Source: Marthasterias glacialis
Taxonomy: Eukaryota; Echinodermata; Asteroidea; Forcipulatida; Asteriidae
Reading direction: 5' to 3'
Length of the DNA stretch: 64,000 bases
Assembly (NCBI GenBank): GCA_911728455.2
Contig: OU452240.1
Coordinates: 620,001 to 684,000, forward strand
Part shown: in pieces, positions 24,796 to 36,689 of the stretch
Numbering within the stretch: the first letter of the stretch is position 1
How the letters are laid out: the number at the start of each line of letters is the position of its first letter
Program-made: the position numbers and the translations under genes
The notes under the pieces: generated by a model
What the model saw: only the letters and a program-made list of their open reading frames with translations
Told to the model about the DNA's origin: nothing
Databases searched by the model: none

Positions 24796-25576
24796 GCGTT
24801 AACAAATATGACAATTGACTATTGTTTAAATTCATTCTTGCCATCATTTACTTCACCCATCTTATAGCTTGTACCTTCTTGAGTTTATTCAACATTATAC
24901 AGTACAAAATAATTAAACCATTGATGTACCAACTGAAGAATTAGACAAAATCCAAATTCTTGTAAAGTCAAACACTGCAAGGTCCTTTTGTTGATGTGCT
25001 TCTGGTGGACGACAGTGCCAAAAGTGTCTCCTGCCTTGCAAAGCACCACTCGAATGAACGAACCACTGCAGAGGCTGGTTTTACAATAGAGACGACCAAG
25101 GAAGTATACCATGTTTTATGAATAAAGACACTATAGTGCTCATGGTTTATTTCGAAACGCTGCCTTATTGTCTAATGAAGCTTGTCTAATGAAGCTTGTC
25201 TAATGAAGCTTGTTGAATTAATTAACAATACTCAAAAAGGTTTTTAAAATTTGACTCAAAAAATTAGTATCAGGCATATAATTAAGTGACGTCAGTCACG
25301 TTTCAAATTGTACGGTGTCCAAAAATGAACATTTTCACTACGCATAGTTAAGGTTTTAATAAAGACTTTCAGGTGCGAATATCCACTTGCAGCGAATACT
25401 ATTACTATGTTGTGTGAAGAAAGTTCTGCCATTTGCATCACTCTCTTTGAATCAATATAATGTACAGTTATTTCAGTAAAACTGTTAAAACATTGTCTTA
25501 AAATCAAAAGCTATATACATTATTAATAATGCTGAAACCCAACTTCTTGCTTTGTTGTTTCTTATATTTAATAAGC

Positions 25577-25735
25577 TTTCATTAATATAAGTTTCAATTT
25601 GCCTTACACCGGTGTGTGATAAGCACTGTATACTCAGTGCTTTCGAGTCCTGTGGGAAAAAATCCACAGGCAACTCGGGTACACATCAGTGTAAGGCAAA
25701 TTGAAATTTATATTCATTCCCCCGATGCAAATATT
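25577..25735. mobile_element. foldback MITE, TTGCCTTACACCG family
   Basis: Left arm TATAAGTTTCAATTTGCCTT-ACAC pairs with right arm GTGTAAGGCAAATTGAAATT-TATA. An inner hairpin has CCTGTGGGAAAAAATCCACAGG. A diverged copy lies at 30150-30270. Confidence 0.85.
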
Positions 25736-25856
25736 AAAATCTATCATTCATAAATACCTCAGACAGTTTGGGACAATTTAGGCGATCCTATTGGTTGAAA
25801 GGTGATCACATGACGGTTTTAAGACCGGTAATAAATACATAGCTGGAGGTGTAAAC

Positions 25857-25960
25857 GCAGAGGGTCGTGGCCGTGTGATAAAGGGCCTCGCCTTTGCCTC
25901 GGTCCTTTGTCACACAGCCACGACACTGCTGGTTTTAAACGGCTGTTTAAGACCTCGGTC
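25857..25960. repeat. inverted repeat
   Basis: GTCGTGGCCGTGTGATAAAG pairs with CTTTGTCACACAGCCACGAC around a loop rich in CCTCG. Likely a small foldback element just downstream of tetraspanin A. Confidence 0.75.
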
Positions 25961-25968
25961 ACCACTCT

Positions 25969-25974
25969 TTTATT
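25969..25974 (-). terminator. poly(A) signal of tetraspanin A
   Basis: AATAAA on the minus strand, about 82 bp past the stop codon. Confidence 0.5.
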
Positions 25975-26055
25975 TATAAGCTCTAATCTTTCGCATGGAG
26001 TGAGGTTAAAGCTTAATAATTTAAGAGCGTTGTTAGCTGAAGCCCATTAGGTAAA

Positions 26056-29000
26056 TTAGACCGTTTCGTATCCACTATTATCAATACCGCTGATGAGACA
26101 ACACGCCATGACCATCGCAAGAATCTGAAGACAAAAATAAAAATAATAAATTTTATAAGTGGTACAAATCATGACAAAAAATAACACGAATTTGCTTCAC
26201 AACACATAGTTTCAAAATCCTACTCAGGAAGTTGTTTGACTCTGCAGGATTGTGTTGTGTAGGTCGAAACAATCGTCTAATTAACATTTGGTTCAAAAAT
26301 TATAAGAGTGAAGTATTTTGAAAGGGAGGGTCTCTAGTCAAAGCTAGATAATTGAGACATAAAATATAGCCCCTACCCAGTACCTAAATGAAACCCGGGT
26401 CGAAGTTTAGCCCAAACCCTCGGTACCTCAATGAAGCCCGGGTCGAAGTTTAACCCCAACCCTGTACCTAAATGAAGCCCGGGTCGAAGTTTAGCCCAAA
26501 CCCTCGGTACCTCAATGAAGCCCGGGTCGAAGTTTAACCCCAACCCTGTACCTAAATGAAGCCCGGGTCGAAGTTTAGCCCAAACCCTCGGTACCTCAAT
26601 GAAGCCCGGGTCGAAGTTTAACCCCAATCCTGTACCTAAATGAACCCATAGTCTCCGGCTATATAAGCCCTTCTAACCTGATGCTCACACTTTTTAAATT
26701 TCACTTTACGGCTATTATTATTACGAAGTTGAGAAACACTAGGTTGACACTCACCTCTACAAGAACCAGACCTAAGGCAGCACCTCCAATGTACAGGAAG
26801 TTTGTTTCAAAGAAATCAATGAGTTTATTCACGCACCCCTGGGAAAAAATGTGGATAAAATAACCTGCATTAATGTTTGGAAGCAGTTCATGAATGACGT
26901 CACATTGTTGTAGATGTCGGTAACAGCTCTCAATTAATGACAAGAAGAGTTCTAATAATAAATGGCATAATAAAAAAGTTTGACTACTCTATTTTAATTA
27001 TTTGTTTGTTTTCGCCAAACAAATTGAGCATCCGTAATTGAACATCCGTGAAATATGACGTCATAAAGGTGATTTCAATTTGCTAATCCCTTACATTGAG
27101 CCAACTTGACTGGTACCCTCATAATAAGCCCTAACTCATATGCGTTACCAACCAAGGTCAAACTACCAATCTGACGGCCCGAGCCATTCGTAAGATTTCT
27201 AGGCAATCAACCAACCTACCTCATTGTGGATTTTACTGGGGTCTGCGATCGTCCCATCAGCCTTTGCGGTATTGCAGTCGTCGTCCTTCTCGTCTTTACA
27301 GCAGCTCATGGGAACAGCCTCGTTTCCAGGCTTTTTTGAAAACTCACTCCCATTGTAGTAATCAGTGTAGTTATGAGCACCACAACATTTACTCTACGTA
27401 GGAAAAAAAATTGAACTTTGTATCAGTTGCAGTTTGATCGATTACAACGAGTAAACAAAAGCAGCCATCTTGTTGTTTTGATAGATTTCAAACCTGAGTT
27501 CGCTTGGGAGGAGACAAATGTAAAAAAAGTCAGCCTTTTTCAACCAAGCTCATCAGGTTGTACTCCCGGAATTGTAACAGCAAGATGACAAACCCAGCGC
27601 AGGTGCAAGTCTTCGTATTTCCGAGCATTTTGGAAACCCTCGGGTACGAAATCACGCACTTTAACGAACCCCAACATTCAACATCACGCGAGACTTACAC
27701 CATCTTAAAAAAAACAATTAAGAGAGACACACAAAAGAGTGCAGGTAGAGTGTCTGTAAATGCTTCCATTCTTTGCACATTCAAGATATTTGTAATATTT
27801 AGAGCCTAACCCCTGGCTTCATTAAGATAAGAAACGAATCGAAAAAATACAGAATATGTTTTATGATTATTTTTTACTTATGCATTTATTTACTCATTAA
27901 TTTTTAGAGTAGACTAAGATAAATGGAATCTCACATCTCTCTGCAGAGCGTCGATAGCCTCTGTGATAACTTTCTGGTCCTCAAGGCCGTATAAATCCCG
28001 CACCTGTTCCAAAAGCTGTGTGTCAAATGTCTCTTTAATCTGGAAAAAAAATAATAAATAATAAGTTTTCTTGGAGATCGATACCGTCATCTGAGTGCTT
28101 TGTATCGTCAGGGGGAAAGACAGCTCAAGGTTGAAAATTCACGGTGCAGTTTGTTAGAATAAGTACCTCGTCACTGACAAACACGAACTAAAATGCTAAA
28201 TACCTGGAAAGTAATTATTTACATTGGTCAACTATGGAGAAACGTGACCTTTGACCCTACGCTACAGAAACTTACATCATCCTTAAAGACGAGAGCAAGA
28301 ATACCTCCGACAATCTCCACAAGCACCAAGATGAGAAGGAATGTGAAGTACTAGAGATAAAAAAAAAGACAAAGAAATAATCCTCCAATGATCAAATTGG
28401 AAATGTCAATTTCTTTCGTTAATGGTATCTGACACAAGTATACCACTTTCATGACCCTTACCTCCCCTCTGTCCCCAAAACATGAGCTTAGATACCATCT
28501 CTAACCCCCACCCTGACCCGCCCTTGGTTATCGGATTGGTATTTACATTACACTTTTTTAAAAGGTCTCGTGACTTTGCTACTTTCTAGCTCTCAAACAA
28601 TGAGACCGAACTCTTCAATGACCCCACTTCACCTGTGAGTTCAATCCTCATCACATAACAGTGGAGGGGTAAAACTCCACACATCTTGAGTTTTTTCTAC
28701 TTTAAACCGAGGCTGGAAGGGAAATTAGTGAGCAAAGCAAACAGTGAACCTGGGGAAAAAAGGATTTACCCACCAGTTTGAGGAAGCAGGAGTTTTCCGT
28801 AGAGGCACCGCAGCAACCGAGGAATCCCACCAGGAAAATGAAGCAACCGATACCGATGAGAGTCCCGCAGACGACGGCCAAAGTGTTCGTGTCACTCCCA
28901 AACAGATCTGAATATTTGGCACTGTTGTTCAGGACATAGCCGCCCACTGCGATCAGAACAATGCTGGCAACCTAGGCAAAGATCCATAAAGCTGGTTAGC

Positions 29001-29384
29001 ATCAAACGAAAACTGCTTAGCAGGAATGGGAAACCCGCTAAAATGCCATATACTAATTGACTATTGTTGAGGCGGGTACCTCGCTATTTTCTGCTTAACA
29101 TTTTGCCCTGTTTGTTATAAAAGAAAATGTAAAACTAAACTCATGTCTGTCGAGATTGTTTGAGACAGAATAATCATGTGAGAATAACACGCCTGGATTC
29201 TGATTCTTGGAAATCACGATTCGTGAATATAAAAAAATGTAAATTTGTGGTCGCCCATGCTTTGGGGTAAAACGAAACATTTCTTCGTAAAGATATTTTA
29301 CTGAAGTGTGCCACTTACCCAGACTAAAATGTTGAAGATGAACAAGATATACTTGGCAATTGTAGCGCCGCACCCATAAGCCAT
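26056..29384 (-). CDS. tetraspanin A (CD63-like)
   Basis: Seven exons, all phase 0: 29384-29319, 28971-28774, 28350-28276, 28039-27935, 27393-27220, 26838-26755 and 26124-26056, giving 256 residues. Four membrane segments are clear: one across exons 1-2, one near 52-76, one near 89-110 and one near 213-245. TM2 is followed by the tetraspanin signature GFLGCCGA. The large extracellular loop has the CCG motif (C151-C152-G153) followed by AHNYTDYY, then SCC (C179, C180), C188 and C208, that is six cysteines. The short tail ends NSGYETV, a YxxphI-type sorting motif comparable to the GYEVM of CD63, so late endosome/lysosome targeting is plausible. N-glycosylation sequons lie in the loop. Closest in the window to tetraspanin C. 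An 84-bp minisatellite fills its last intron. Confidence 0.94.
26378..26640. repeat. 84-bp minisatellite, about three units
   Basis: Each unit holds two related 42-bp halves: AATGAAGCCCGGGTCGAAGT followed by TTAGCCCAAACCCTCGGTAC or TTAACCCCAACCCTGTAC. Because 84 is a multiple of three it leaves an open frame on the minus strand, but it lies in the last intron of tetraspanin A and is not coding. Confidence 0.95.
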
Positions 29385-30149
29385 CTTGACTCCTTGGAAG
29401 ATTTGTACTACTACTTTGAAGAGGAGAGACAGTCAGTTGTAATTCTTCTCCACAAACTTCAGGACTGGCCAAATGCGGTCTTCTCACGGGAAGTAAACTG
29501 TAGTTGCTTTTAAACCATGTAATATCGATGTCACTCCAGCGTGATCAATTGGACTTCGGCCAAGCAGTGGATTTATAAATCTGATAACGACGCAAGTTTA
29601 GGTCTCTTTCGTTTTCGACTAGACTTGTCCTCAGTCTCCGAGAGATCGAACCCGCTACAGAATGAAATGACTGGCTGAAGTAAAAGAGTGTTTTTGAAGA
29701 AAACGATCGACATTTTGGAATAAAGTTTACATCAATTTGACATTTCAACATCGTGAGTAAAAGCTGAAAAGATACCACAAAACAGTTCGTTCTATTGTCA
29801 TTTTTGAAAGATTTTGCGACTTAGTTAAATGAACCAAAACTACCAGAGATATTTGGCAACTCTATTCATTACAGAGCATGTGACTAATATCCTCGTGTTG
29901 TTATTGGTTATAGATGACGTCATTGTAATCGTGATAACATGTCGTTGGTTACAGACAAACTGTAATCTCTGACCGTAGATTTAGACTTTGAGTTTCAAGC
30001 GCATGGGAGTAAGGGGTGCAAAGTCGTGACGCACTTTATTTTTCGTAATTGCAAATTTCTAAAACAAAATTCAAAGAAATTAATACAACTGTGTACTCAA
30101 TCTGAGAGCGATCTTCTTACCCCCCCCCCCCCTATTAAAATTACAGTTA

Positions 30150-30270
30150 TTTGTAATATTTATACCCTACACCGATGTGTGACAAGCAGTGTAATAAGTG
30201 CTGGTATACCGTGATGCTTTTCTCACATCGGTATAGGACAAAAAAATAAAATAAAAATTATACAATCCCG
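30150..30270. mobile_element. foldback MITE, diverged copy
   Basis: TACCCTACACCGATGTGTGA pairs with TCACATCGGTATAGGACA. The flank CCCGATGCAA matches the flank of the element at 25577-25735, so the two are the same family. Confidence 0.65.
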
Positions 30271-30357
30271 ATGCAATGTTATTTGTATTATTTTTTACAC
30301 TGACAGAAAAAATTATGTAAAGTATTACAAAACTCTACAAAATCTGTGTGCACTTCT

Positions 30358-30761
30358 TTTAAAGGGGCACGTTGCCTTCGGTTTGGGCGCTTTTGGGCTA
30401 TAAAAGCGCTCGTTATGAAATGAATATGGCTGATAGATATTTTAAAAGTAGAATATAATGATTCACTTAAATATCCCTTGAAATTGTGTGGTTTTTGTTT
30501 AAGTTCGTGACAGAACGCGGTCCGCCATTTTGTAGGACCAATTTTTTGACTCCACAAAATGGCAGACCATTATTTCTATGTAGAGTGTTGTTCGGCTGGT
30601 TGTATTTCCAGAGGCAAATGTATGTTTTTTCTTATCACTATTCACTATAATTGCAACACACTGTGTGTTTTTCACTGCATGAACAACTCTTCAAAAGACC
30701 TTACGGAGCAATTCCAAACAGCAAAATATTTAGAGATTTGAAGGCAGTGTGTCCCTTTAAA
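30358..30761. mobile_element. MITE with TTTAAAGGG ends
   Basis: Left end TTTAAAGGGGCACGTTGCCT pairs with right end AAGGCAGTGTGTCCCTTTAA. The inner segment has a CCGCCATTTTG / CAAAATGG hairpin around 30520-30560. About 400 bp. It lies at the centre of the mirror-image gene arrangement. Confidence 0.85.
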
Positions 30762-32018
30762 CGTAAATATTAACAGTTAGTCATGCTGTGTAATCTTCGG
30801 TAAAAAGAATCTCCAAAATGAAATATTCAGTTATTCATAACTACCGTTCATTTGAAATTGATTTGATTGAGCACGTCAGACAACCCTAAACTCGTACTAC
30901 GCCACCACGGGGTCAAGTAATGTGAACTTAGTTTATTACGATCACCAGCATTTAACAAAAAATAAAAATGTAATTTGAAAAAAATCAGAGCATGTAGCAG
31001 GTGTTTTAGGGTTGATTCGATATATAAAAGCTGAGTACAGACAGCTTATATACATTATTAGTATAATATTAGACCGGTTACTGAGGTGGTGACCTTTTTT
31101 TTACTTACGGATAATTATAAATGATGAGCTTATTCTCAATCGCTGTATTTTACAAAATGAATATGTTTTGGTTTTTTTTAATGGGTATGACTTGCAGATT
31201 ATTTCAGTTGGGTTCCAAATCATTCAGAACGCAATATAATAGTTGAAATAATCTTTAAATTGCAAAATCTGCATCTAAACAATTGGTGGAATGCATGTTT
31301 AATATTGGTATGTCGAGGCGCGCGGCCATTTTGTTTTTAAGCTACCCGTTTTTCAATATTCCATAAAACCACCATAAAAACTTCATGCTAATTCATCAAA
31401 ATACTTGCATATTCATTAAGAAATATAGCAGCTAAGATTAGAAACATTTTACTTTTTGTTATACTCATTATGAATTATTCATTGCTAGCTATTAACATGT
31501 CTCCCTATACATTTTTCAACTTTATACACAATCAGAAATCGGTGTTTTTAACTAAAAACAGATTTTCTAGTTGACATCAATTGCTAGATAATTGATGATA
31601 TACATATGAGCAGGAACTTTGGACTTCGATCACTCGCTATCGAAGTTTCTGTGTTCTACTATTTGAACGAGGGCCCAAAGGAAACCTCAAAGTCAACTTT
31701 CCTTTGAGTTTCAAAATGTTATCAATTTCAAATCACAATAATCATACAATGTCAAGCAAGGATTTGAAGTCCATTTCTCATGTCGAGTTGTAAAGTTAAG
31801 CTACATATCAGACTGCTGTAATTGTTTGAATTGTGGTTGAGAGATCTGAGGGGAACGGTAAGTCAAATTAAAGTAACTGTGTCCTTGTTTTACTTGAGCT
31901 TGAGTTTTGTGGATTATGAGTGTTTGAACGACATCATAGAAAGAAACTACCGGACTCAACTCCCACGGCTGTTTTATATTTTTCCTTCACTTCACTGTTT
32001 GTTTTAAAGTGTCCCAAG

Positions 32019-35000
32019 ATGGCGGAAGAACAACCCTGTATCGCAAAGAACTCTCGAGTCCTCTACTTCTTCGTTAATTTCGTGGTTTGGGTAAGTTTGT
32101 CTATTTTGACATCTCTTATAAAGGCGGCAAGCAAATTGTGTAGCAATGTTTGAAAAGAAATAGAAGGGCACCAGTCGCAACAGTATCAAATACTTGGCAT
32201 TTTTGACTGGTAAACTGTTTCTGCAAAAGCACCATGGTTGTGGTTAGCAAAATTGTTGTTATGTGGTAAACAAAATTGTTATGTGTTTAGCAATATTGCT
32301 ATGTGGTAAGCAACATTTTTGTATGGTAAGCAAAATTGTTACGTTATGTGGTAAGCAAAATTGCTATGCTTGACAGATTTTAATGACATAAAAATTCAAA
32401 TGATTTGCGTAAACATTTGTGAGACTTATTTTCCACCTACAACTAAACTAAACTTCAGTTTGAGACGTAATAGTATAACTGCCTGTTTCTTGTTTTTGAT
32501 ATTTTGCTTTGTTTCTCGTTTTAGATATTTGGTTTGATCCTGGTTGCCGTTGGGGGTTTTATCCTACAAAACCTGACAGGATTTGCCTTCGTGTATGTTC
32601 AGCAGGAGAGTGTGCTTCAGATTAGATGCTGGGTCCTGATTGGTGTAGGATGCCTGGTGTTCTTAGCCGGCTTCAATGGTGTCTGGGCTTGCATGAAAGA
32701 AAGCCAAACCGGAATGAAAATAGTAGGTCTTTGCCAAAAACAAGCAAAATTGAGATCAATCAACTTACAGGAACTGCTTTTAACTATAGCTCCTTAGTTT
32801 TCTGGCAAGCCTGTCCCAAATTCACCCCACCCCCTTTGCAGGGATTTTCTTGCAACTGTGAAACATAATGTGTAACTTATGTAAAACAACATACTCTGCA
32901 ACATCCGCTCCGCGAGTGAGTTGGATGCGGTTTTCTTGCAATTTTTAAGCACACACTGTTGTTACGTAGAGTACCATATTTCAGTAATTTGTGTCCCTGT
33001 ATTTGTATGGGTGTTCATCAAATTTGACCGACTGTTCTATTTTCTTTTATTCTCTCTCTCTCTCTCTTTCGCAGTATTTTGTTTTAATGCTTTGTATTGT
33101 CATTGCTGAACTGGCCATGGGCATTCTTGCCTTTGTTGGCAGGGAACAGGTATGTTAAACGCTAAAAAAAGCTTTTGGTACTAAGATATGGGGGTTTGTT
33201 TCAAAAGTATGGTCTAAGTTGCCCTTCCAACGCATTGTAAAAAATTCCTTGTAGTTTAAAAAGATAGATTACATCGCAGCAAATATGGCGTTTGTTGGGA
33301 ACTGTATAGATCTAACGGGAATCAGTTATCAGGGAAAGACTGGGGCCAGTAGACTGAAAAGTACGCATTGCTCAAACTCAACAATTATGATGACTTATTT
33401 TCAGGTTAAAGCGAATACCATTAATACCATGAAGGATCAGATTAAAAACGAGTTCGGCAAGGGTGGTTTTGTGGATGACGGCTACAATGGAATTCAAGAG
33501 ATGGTAAGGGAAGATCTTAAATTCAATCCTGATGACATTGACAATGGCGATGACATTGACAATGGCAATGGCAATGACGTTGACAATGGCGATGACATTG
33601 ACAATGACGATGATGTTGACATCGACGATGACATTGACAATGACGATGACATTGACAATTACAATGGCATTGACAATGGCGATGACATTGAAAATGACGA
33701 TGACATTGACAATGGCGATGACATTGACAATGAAGATGATTTAGCAATGACGATGACATTGACAATCACGATAACATTGACAATCACGATGACATTGACT
33801 ATGACGACAACGTTGACAATGACAATGACACTAGCAACAAGTTGATGGTAGCAAGATTAACCAAGCTGCCATTGACAATAGTAATGAAACTAACAGTGAC
33901 AGTAATAAGAAAGCTGACAATGACAGTAGGAACTGAAAACGACCCCTAGACGACAATGTCAACGTCGAAATTGTACCAAAAATTTTGACAATTGCCCACA
34001 AATAAAAGACAACAACGGCACACATGAAAATGGCTGAGCTAGATTCAAGGGCATACTAAACACGTTGTGTGAATAAATTAATGTGAGTTATTTTTAAATA
34101 ATACAATATTAATAGTCTGACATTTCCACGCTGATACGGCTAAAATGAGAGAAGGACTCTGCTGATCAATACGGTCTTTGAGTCAAAACGTTAGGTCATT
34201 AAGAATTTCTACATTTATACCACGAGTTCTTTTTCTATTTTGATTTATTTGTATTTTAAAAATCCTTTATCAGAAACGATGTTGTGGAGTTGATGGACCA
34301 AATGACTGGGACAATACATACTTTTCAAGTTTAATTGAAAACTCAGGCGTCGCTGTCCCTCAATCTTGCTGTATTCCGAAGAATAAGACCGGATGTAATC
34401 TCGGTCTCCCTGGATACCCAGACAATCCTCAGCTTGTTCATGAAAAGGCAAGTACCGAAACAAATCGTAATTCTCACCAGATGTTAAAAAGAACCATTGC
34501 ACTCATGGCATACTGGCATAAAGAACTGTATGGGCCAACCCGAGCAGCTTATTCATGGGCGTTTACACCACCGCAACTATGGCCGCCGCATGCGCGCGTG
34601 GAGGCACACGCACTGTGAATCCTCCATGCTGATTGGTACATATGCGCGCTAACGCGCGTACGGAGGCCATGGCTGCTGTGGTGTAAAACACCATAAACGA
34701 GCTCTGCTCGGATTGGTGCATAGGCACATATCATTTCATACTCGACGAAAAGTCGGGTTACCATACACCATAATGAATATTTCAGGTTGTTAAAACCCAT
34801 GTAGTCAGGGAAACCTAATCCGTGTCACCCTTTTGCAGGGATGTGCCGAGGCAGTTGTTTCATTTCAAGTCCAAAATATGAACACCCTGGGAATGATTTC
34901 ACTCATCATGGTAGCGCTAGAGGTAATTATTATATACAACAAGTATTTTAAAAACCTTCCAACATTTTTTTCTGTTTTAGTTTGTTCCCTGTCCAATCCT

Positions 35001-35237
35001 GATGTATAATAATAAGTTACTGTTTTATTCATAACCGTTTATTTAATAAATTAAATGAAGTACGGTATTATTTGCTTCCAATAAAGCATGCTCGTGATGC
35101 ACAGTGTCTGGTACCTATCTCTCTTTCAGAGTGTTTCTCTCCTGTTAGTGTGTTGCGTCATCAGCACCAAACCAGACCCAGATTCAGAAAAGCCTGACCA
35201 ATCAGAGAGCTCTGTAAGTGAGGATGAAAAACTGTAA
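32019..35237 (+). CDS. tetraspanin B (divergent, no GCCG after TM2)
   Basis: Seven exons, all phase 0: 32019-32090, 32525-32722, 33075-33149, 33405-33503, 34274-34447, 34839-34922 and 35130-35237, giving 269 residues. Exon sizes match tetraspanin A (198, 75, 174 and 84 nt identical). The loop has C151-C152-G153 followed by a GPNDW segment, then SCC (C180, C181), C189 and C208, so six cysteines. The stretch after TM2 reads GFNGVWACMKES where A and C have the usual GCCGA. The intron after exon 5 uses a GC donor (AAAAG|GCAAGT). The C-terminal tail is acidic and serine-rich, ending EDEKL, with no tyrosine sorting motif. A donor-like CT|GTAAGT inside exon 7 could give another tail. An acidic-coding minisatellite follows exon 4 in frame. 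Confidence 0.92.
32215..32370. repeat. imperfect tandem repeat, GTGGTAAGCAAAATTG
   Basis: Five or six diverged units of TTATGTGGTAAGCAAAATTG type in intron 1 of tetraspanin B. Probably expanded from a GCTTAGCA-type MITE arm. Confidence 0.7.
33527..33832. repeat. GACATTGACAATG minisatellite
   Basis: Tandem 12- and 18-bp units of GATGACATTGACAATGGC type. Located just past the donor of exon 4 of tetraspanin B, so intronic. It is in frame with exon 4 until about 33845, so a retained intron would encode an Asp/Ile/Asn-rich tail. Confidence 0.92.
34530..34720. mobile_element. foldback element in the GC-AG intron of tetraspanin B
   Basis: Left arm includes CCCGAGCAGCTTATTCATGG and GTTTACACCACCGCAACTAT-GGCC; the right arm includes GGCCATGGCTGCTGTGGTGT and ATAAACGAGCTCTGCTCGG. 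Centre is rich in CGCGCG. Confidence 0.8.
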
Positions 35238-35622
35238 AACTGTCATCGAGTCAACCTCGTTCCCATAATTGTATGAATTTGTCCTGTCGTTTATTTTCCC
35301 CGCATGCATTCGGCTCGAAAATCTGGGACGACTTTGCTGATAATAATGCCTATGGGAATGAGTTCAATTTGCTATCTTGTAGACAAGGAAAGGTTTTGAA
35401 TTGATGTTGATCAAAACTAAATAATGTACAGAGTGTACATAGTTCATGCATTGGGAAGTATTACTCACGTTGGTTGCTCGTCGACCCATGGCTCGAACGA
35501 AGACAAGGATACCTAAACAATATCTTAATAAGTCCGTATTTTTGACAGCAAGAGGGGGAGCAATAATAATTTCATTTTGAAAGAACACAAATATTTTTAA
35601 ACATTACATTGTAAAACTGTCA

Positions 35623-35628
35623 ATAAAA
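35623..35628 (+). terminator. poly(A) signal of tetraspanin B
   Basis: AATAAA about 386 bp past the stop codon. Confidence 0.5.
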
Positions 35629-36342
35629 CAACCTCAAAATTTGTATATGAACTGCTTTATTAGAAGTCTAATATTGCATCTGGTTTGCCTGACCCCCGAT
35701 CAAGGGCGCCCTCTTGCAGTAGAAAATAAGGCCTATTCCTATAGTTCAATCCATTAGGCTTATTGTTCTGGTGGTATTTCTAATTTATTTGTTGTTACAC
35801 TAAGATTACAATTTTTAACGATATTAGGTTAACTCTTTGTTGACTATTCAAGCACTGCACAAATGTGCGTGTTAAATTCATTCTCTTGGTGTCTACACCG
35901 ACATGATGTTAATTTTACCAATAAAGCAATGTGGATAACTAACACCATGTCGGTGTTTTCATCTATAGATACTAAGATAGTCAATGCATAACATCCCAGT
36001 TTTTGCAGTGTATAATCCAATAAAAAGTCTTCAGATCTTTCACAAATTAATGAAACAACCCAGTACGCGCACGTGGCACCAGCGGTCACGACACAGTTTG
36101 ATAAAAACGGTACTGTCCCCTTTGTGATTTGAGCACGCAAGCGCGGGCGTGTACAGTACTGGGTGAGAGTTCATCTTTCCATGCACAGCCACAGGCCTGC
36201 TATAATCATGACGACACAGTCTCTTTAATGATCACACTATTCTGCCATCATTGCCATGGCAATATTATCGCAGTTTTGCACTAAACATCACCAGGGTAAC
36301 GTATGTCTGCTACTCATAGGTGTGTCTGCAACATAGACTGCT

Positions 36343-36480
36343 TACGAAACCACGGCTTGGGATTGGGCTTGGGCTTAGGCTCCGTCAGTTATTTAGAAAA
36401 CGTGTGCTTTCCTTACGGGGCTTCAAACAGGCGGACGGAGCCAGAGCCGGGGCCCCAAGCCCAAGCCGGGGTTTCGTAAA
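36343..36480. mobile_element. foldback element, CGAAACCACGGCTTGGG family
   Basis: TACGAAACCACGGCTTGGGA pairs with GCCGGGGTTTCGTA at the far end, and inner TTAGGCTCCGTC pairs with GACGGAGCCAG. The loop CTTTCCTTACGGGGCTTCAA matches the loop of 7601-7712. Confidence 0.85.
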
Positions 36481-36689
36481 CGGCCATAGAGCGCGAAAGG
36501 GTACCCAGTCTGGTCTTCATTCATAAACCTCGAAATGAGGACTAAAGATGTCCGGGCGAGAGGACATTAAACATAACAGGCAAGGCGGGAAACACTCAGT
36601 CGCTGAATTCGTCTGTTAAATTTTAATGCTATTAGATTTTGGTAATTTTCTAAGATTTTAGGTCGCTGTTACTCGCACATACTGAATTG

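Larger units (their letters stand above)
23648..26055. other. intergenic region between PAN/FAMeT A and tetraspanin A
   Basis: Both neighbours are on the minus strand. The stretch is mostly repeats: a 397-bp foldback element (23753-24149), a C-rich element (24424-24795), a 15-bp triplicate TGTCTAATGAAGCT at 25165-25212 and two foldbacks (25577-25735, 25857-25960). No gene is supported. Confidence 0.6.
29385..32018. other. shared upstream region of divergent tetraspanins A and B
   Basis: Head-to-head start regions 2.6 kb apart. About 29400-29480 is likely 5' UTR of A. Two foldback elements lie inside (30150-30270, 30358-30761). A TGACGTCA-type site is at about 29914. Nothing coding is supported. 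Confidence 0.55.

Noticed and set aside
24885..25112. 75-codon cysteine-containing minus-strand frame
   Set aside because: Starts well but has no signal peptide, no match to the neighbouring families and no splice or poly(A) context that I can support.
26373..26627. Repetitive 84-codon frame on the minus strand
   Set aside because: Caused by an 84-bp minisatellite in an intron of tetraspanin A; a period divisible by three keeps the frame open.
33285..33845. 186-codon frame as an independent Asp-rich protein
   Set aside because: Its middle is exon 4 of tetraspanin B, and the repeated part is intronic past a good donor; kept only as a retained-intron possibility.
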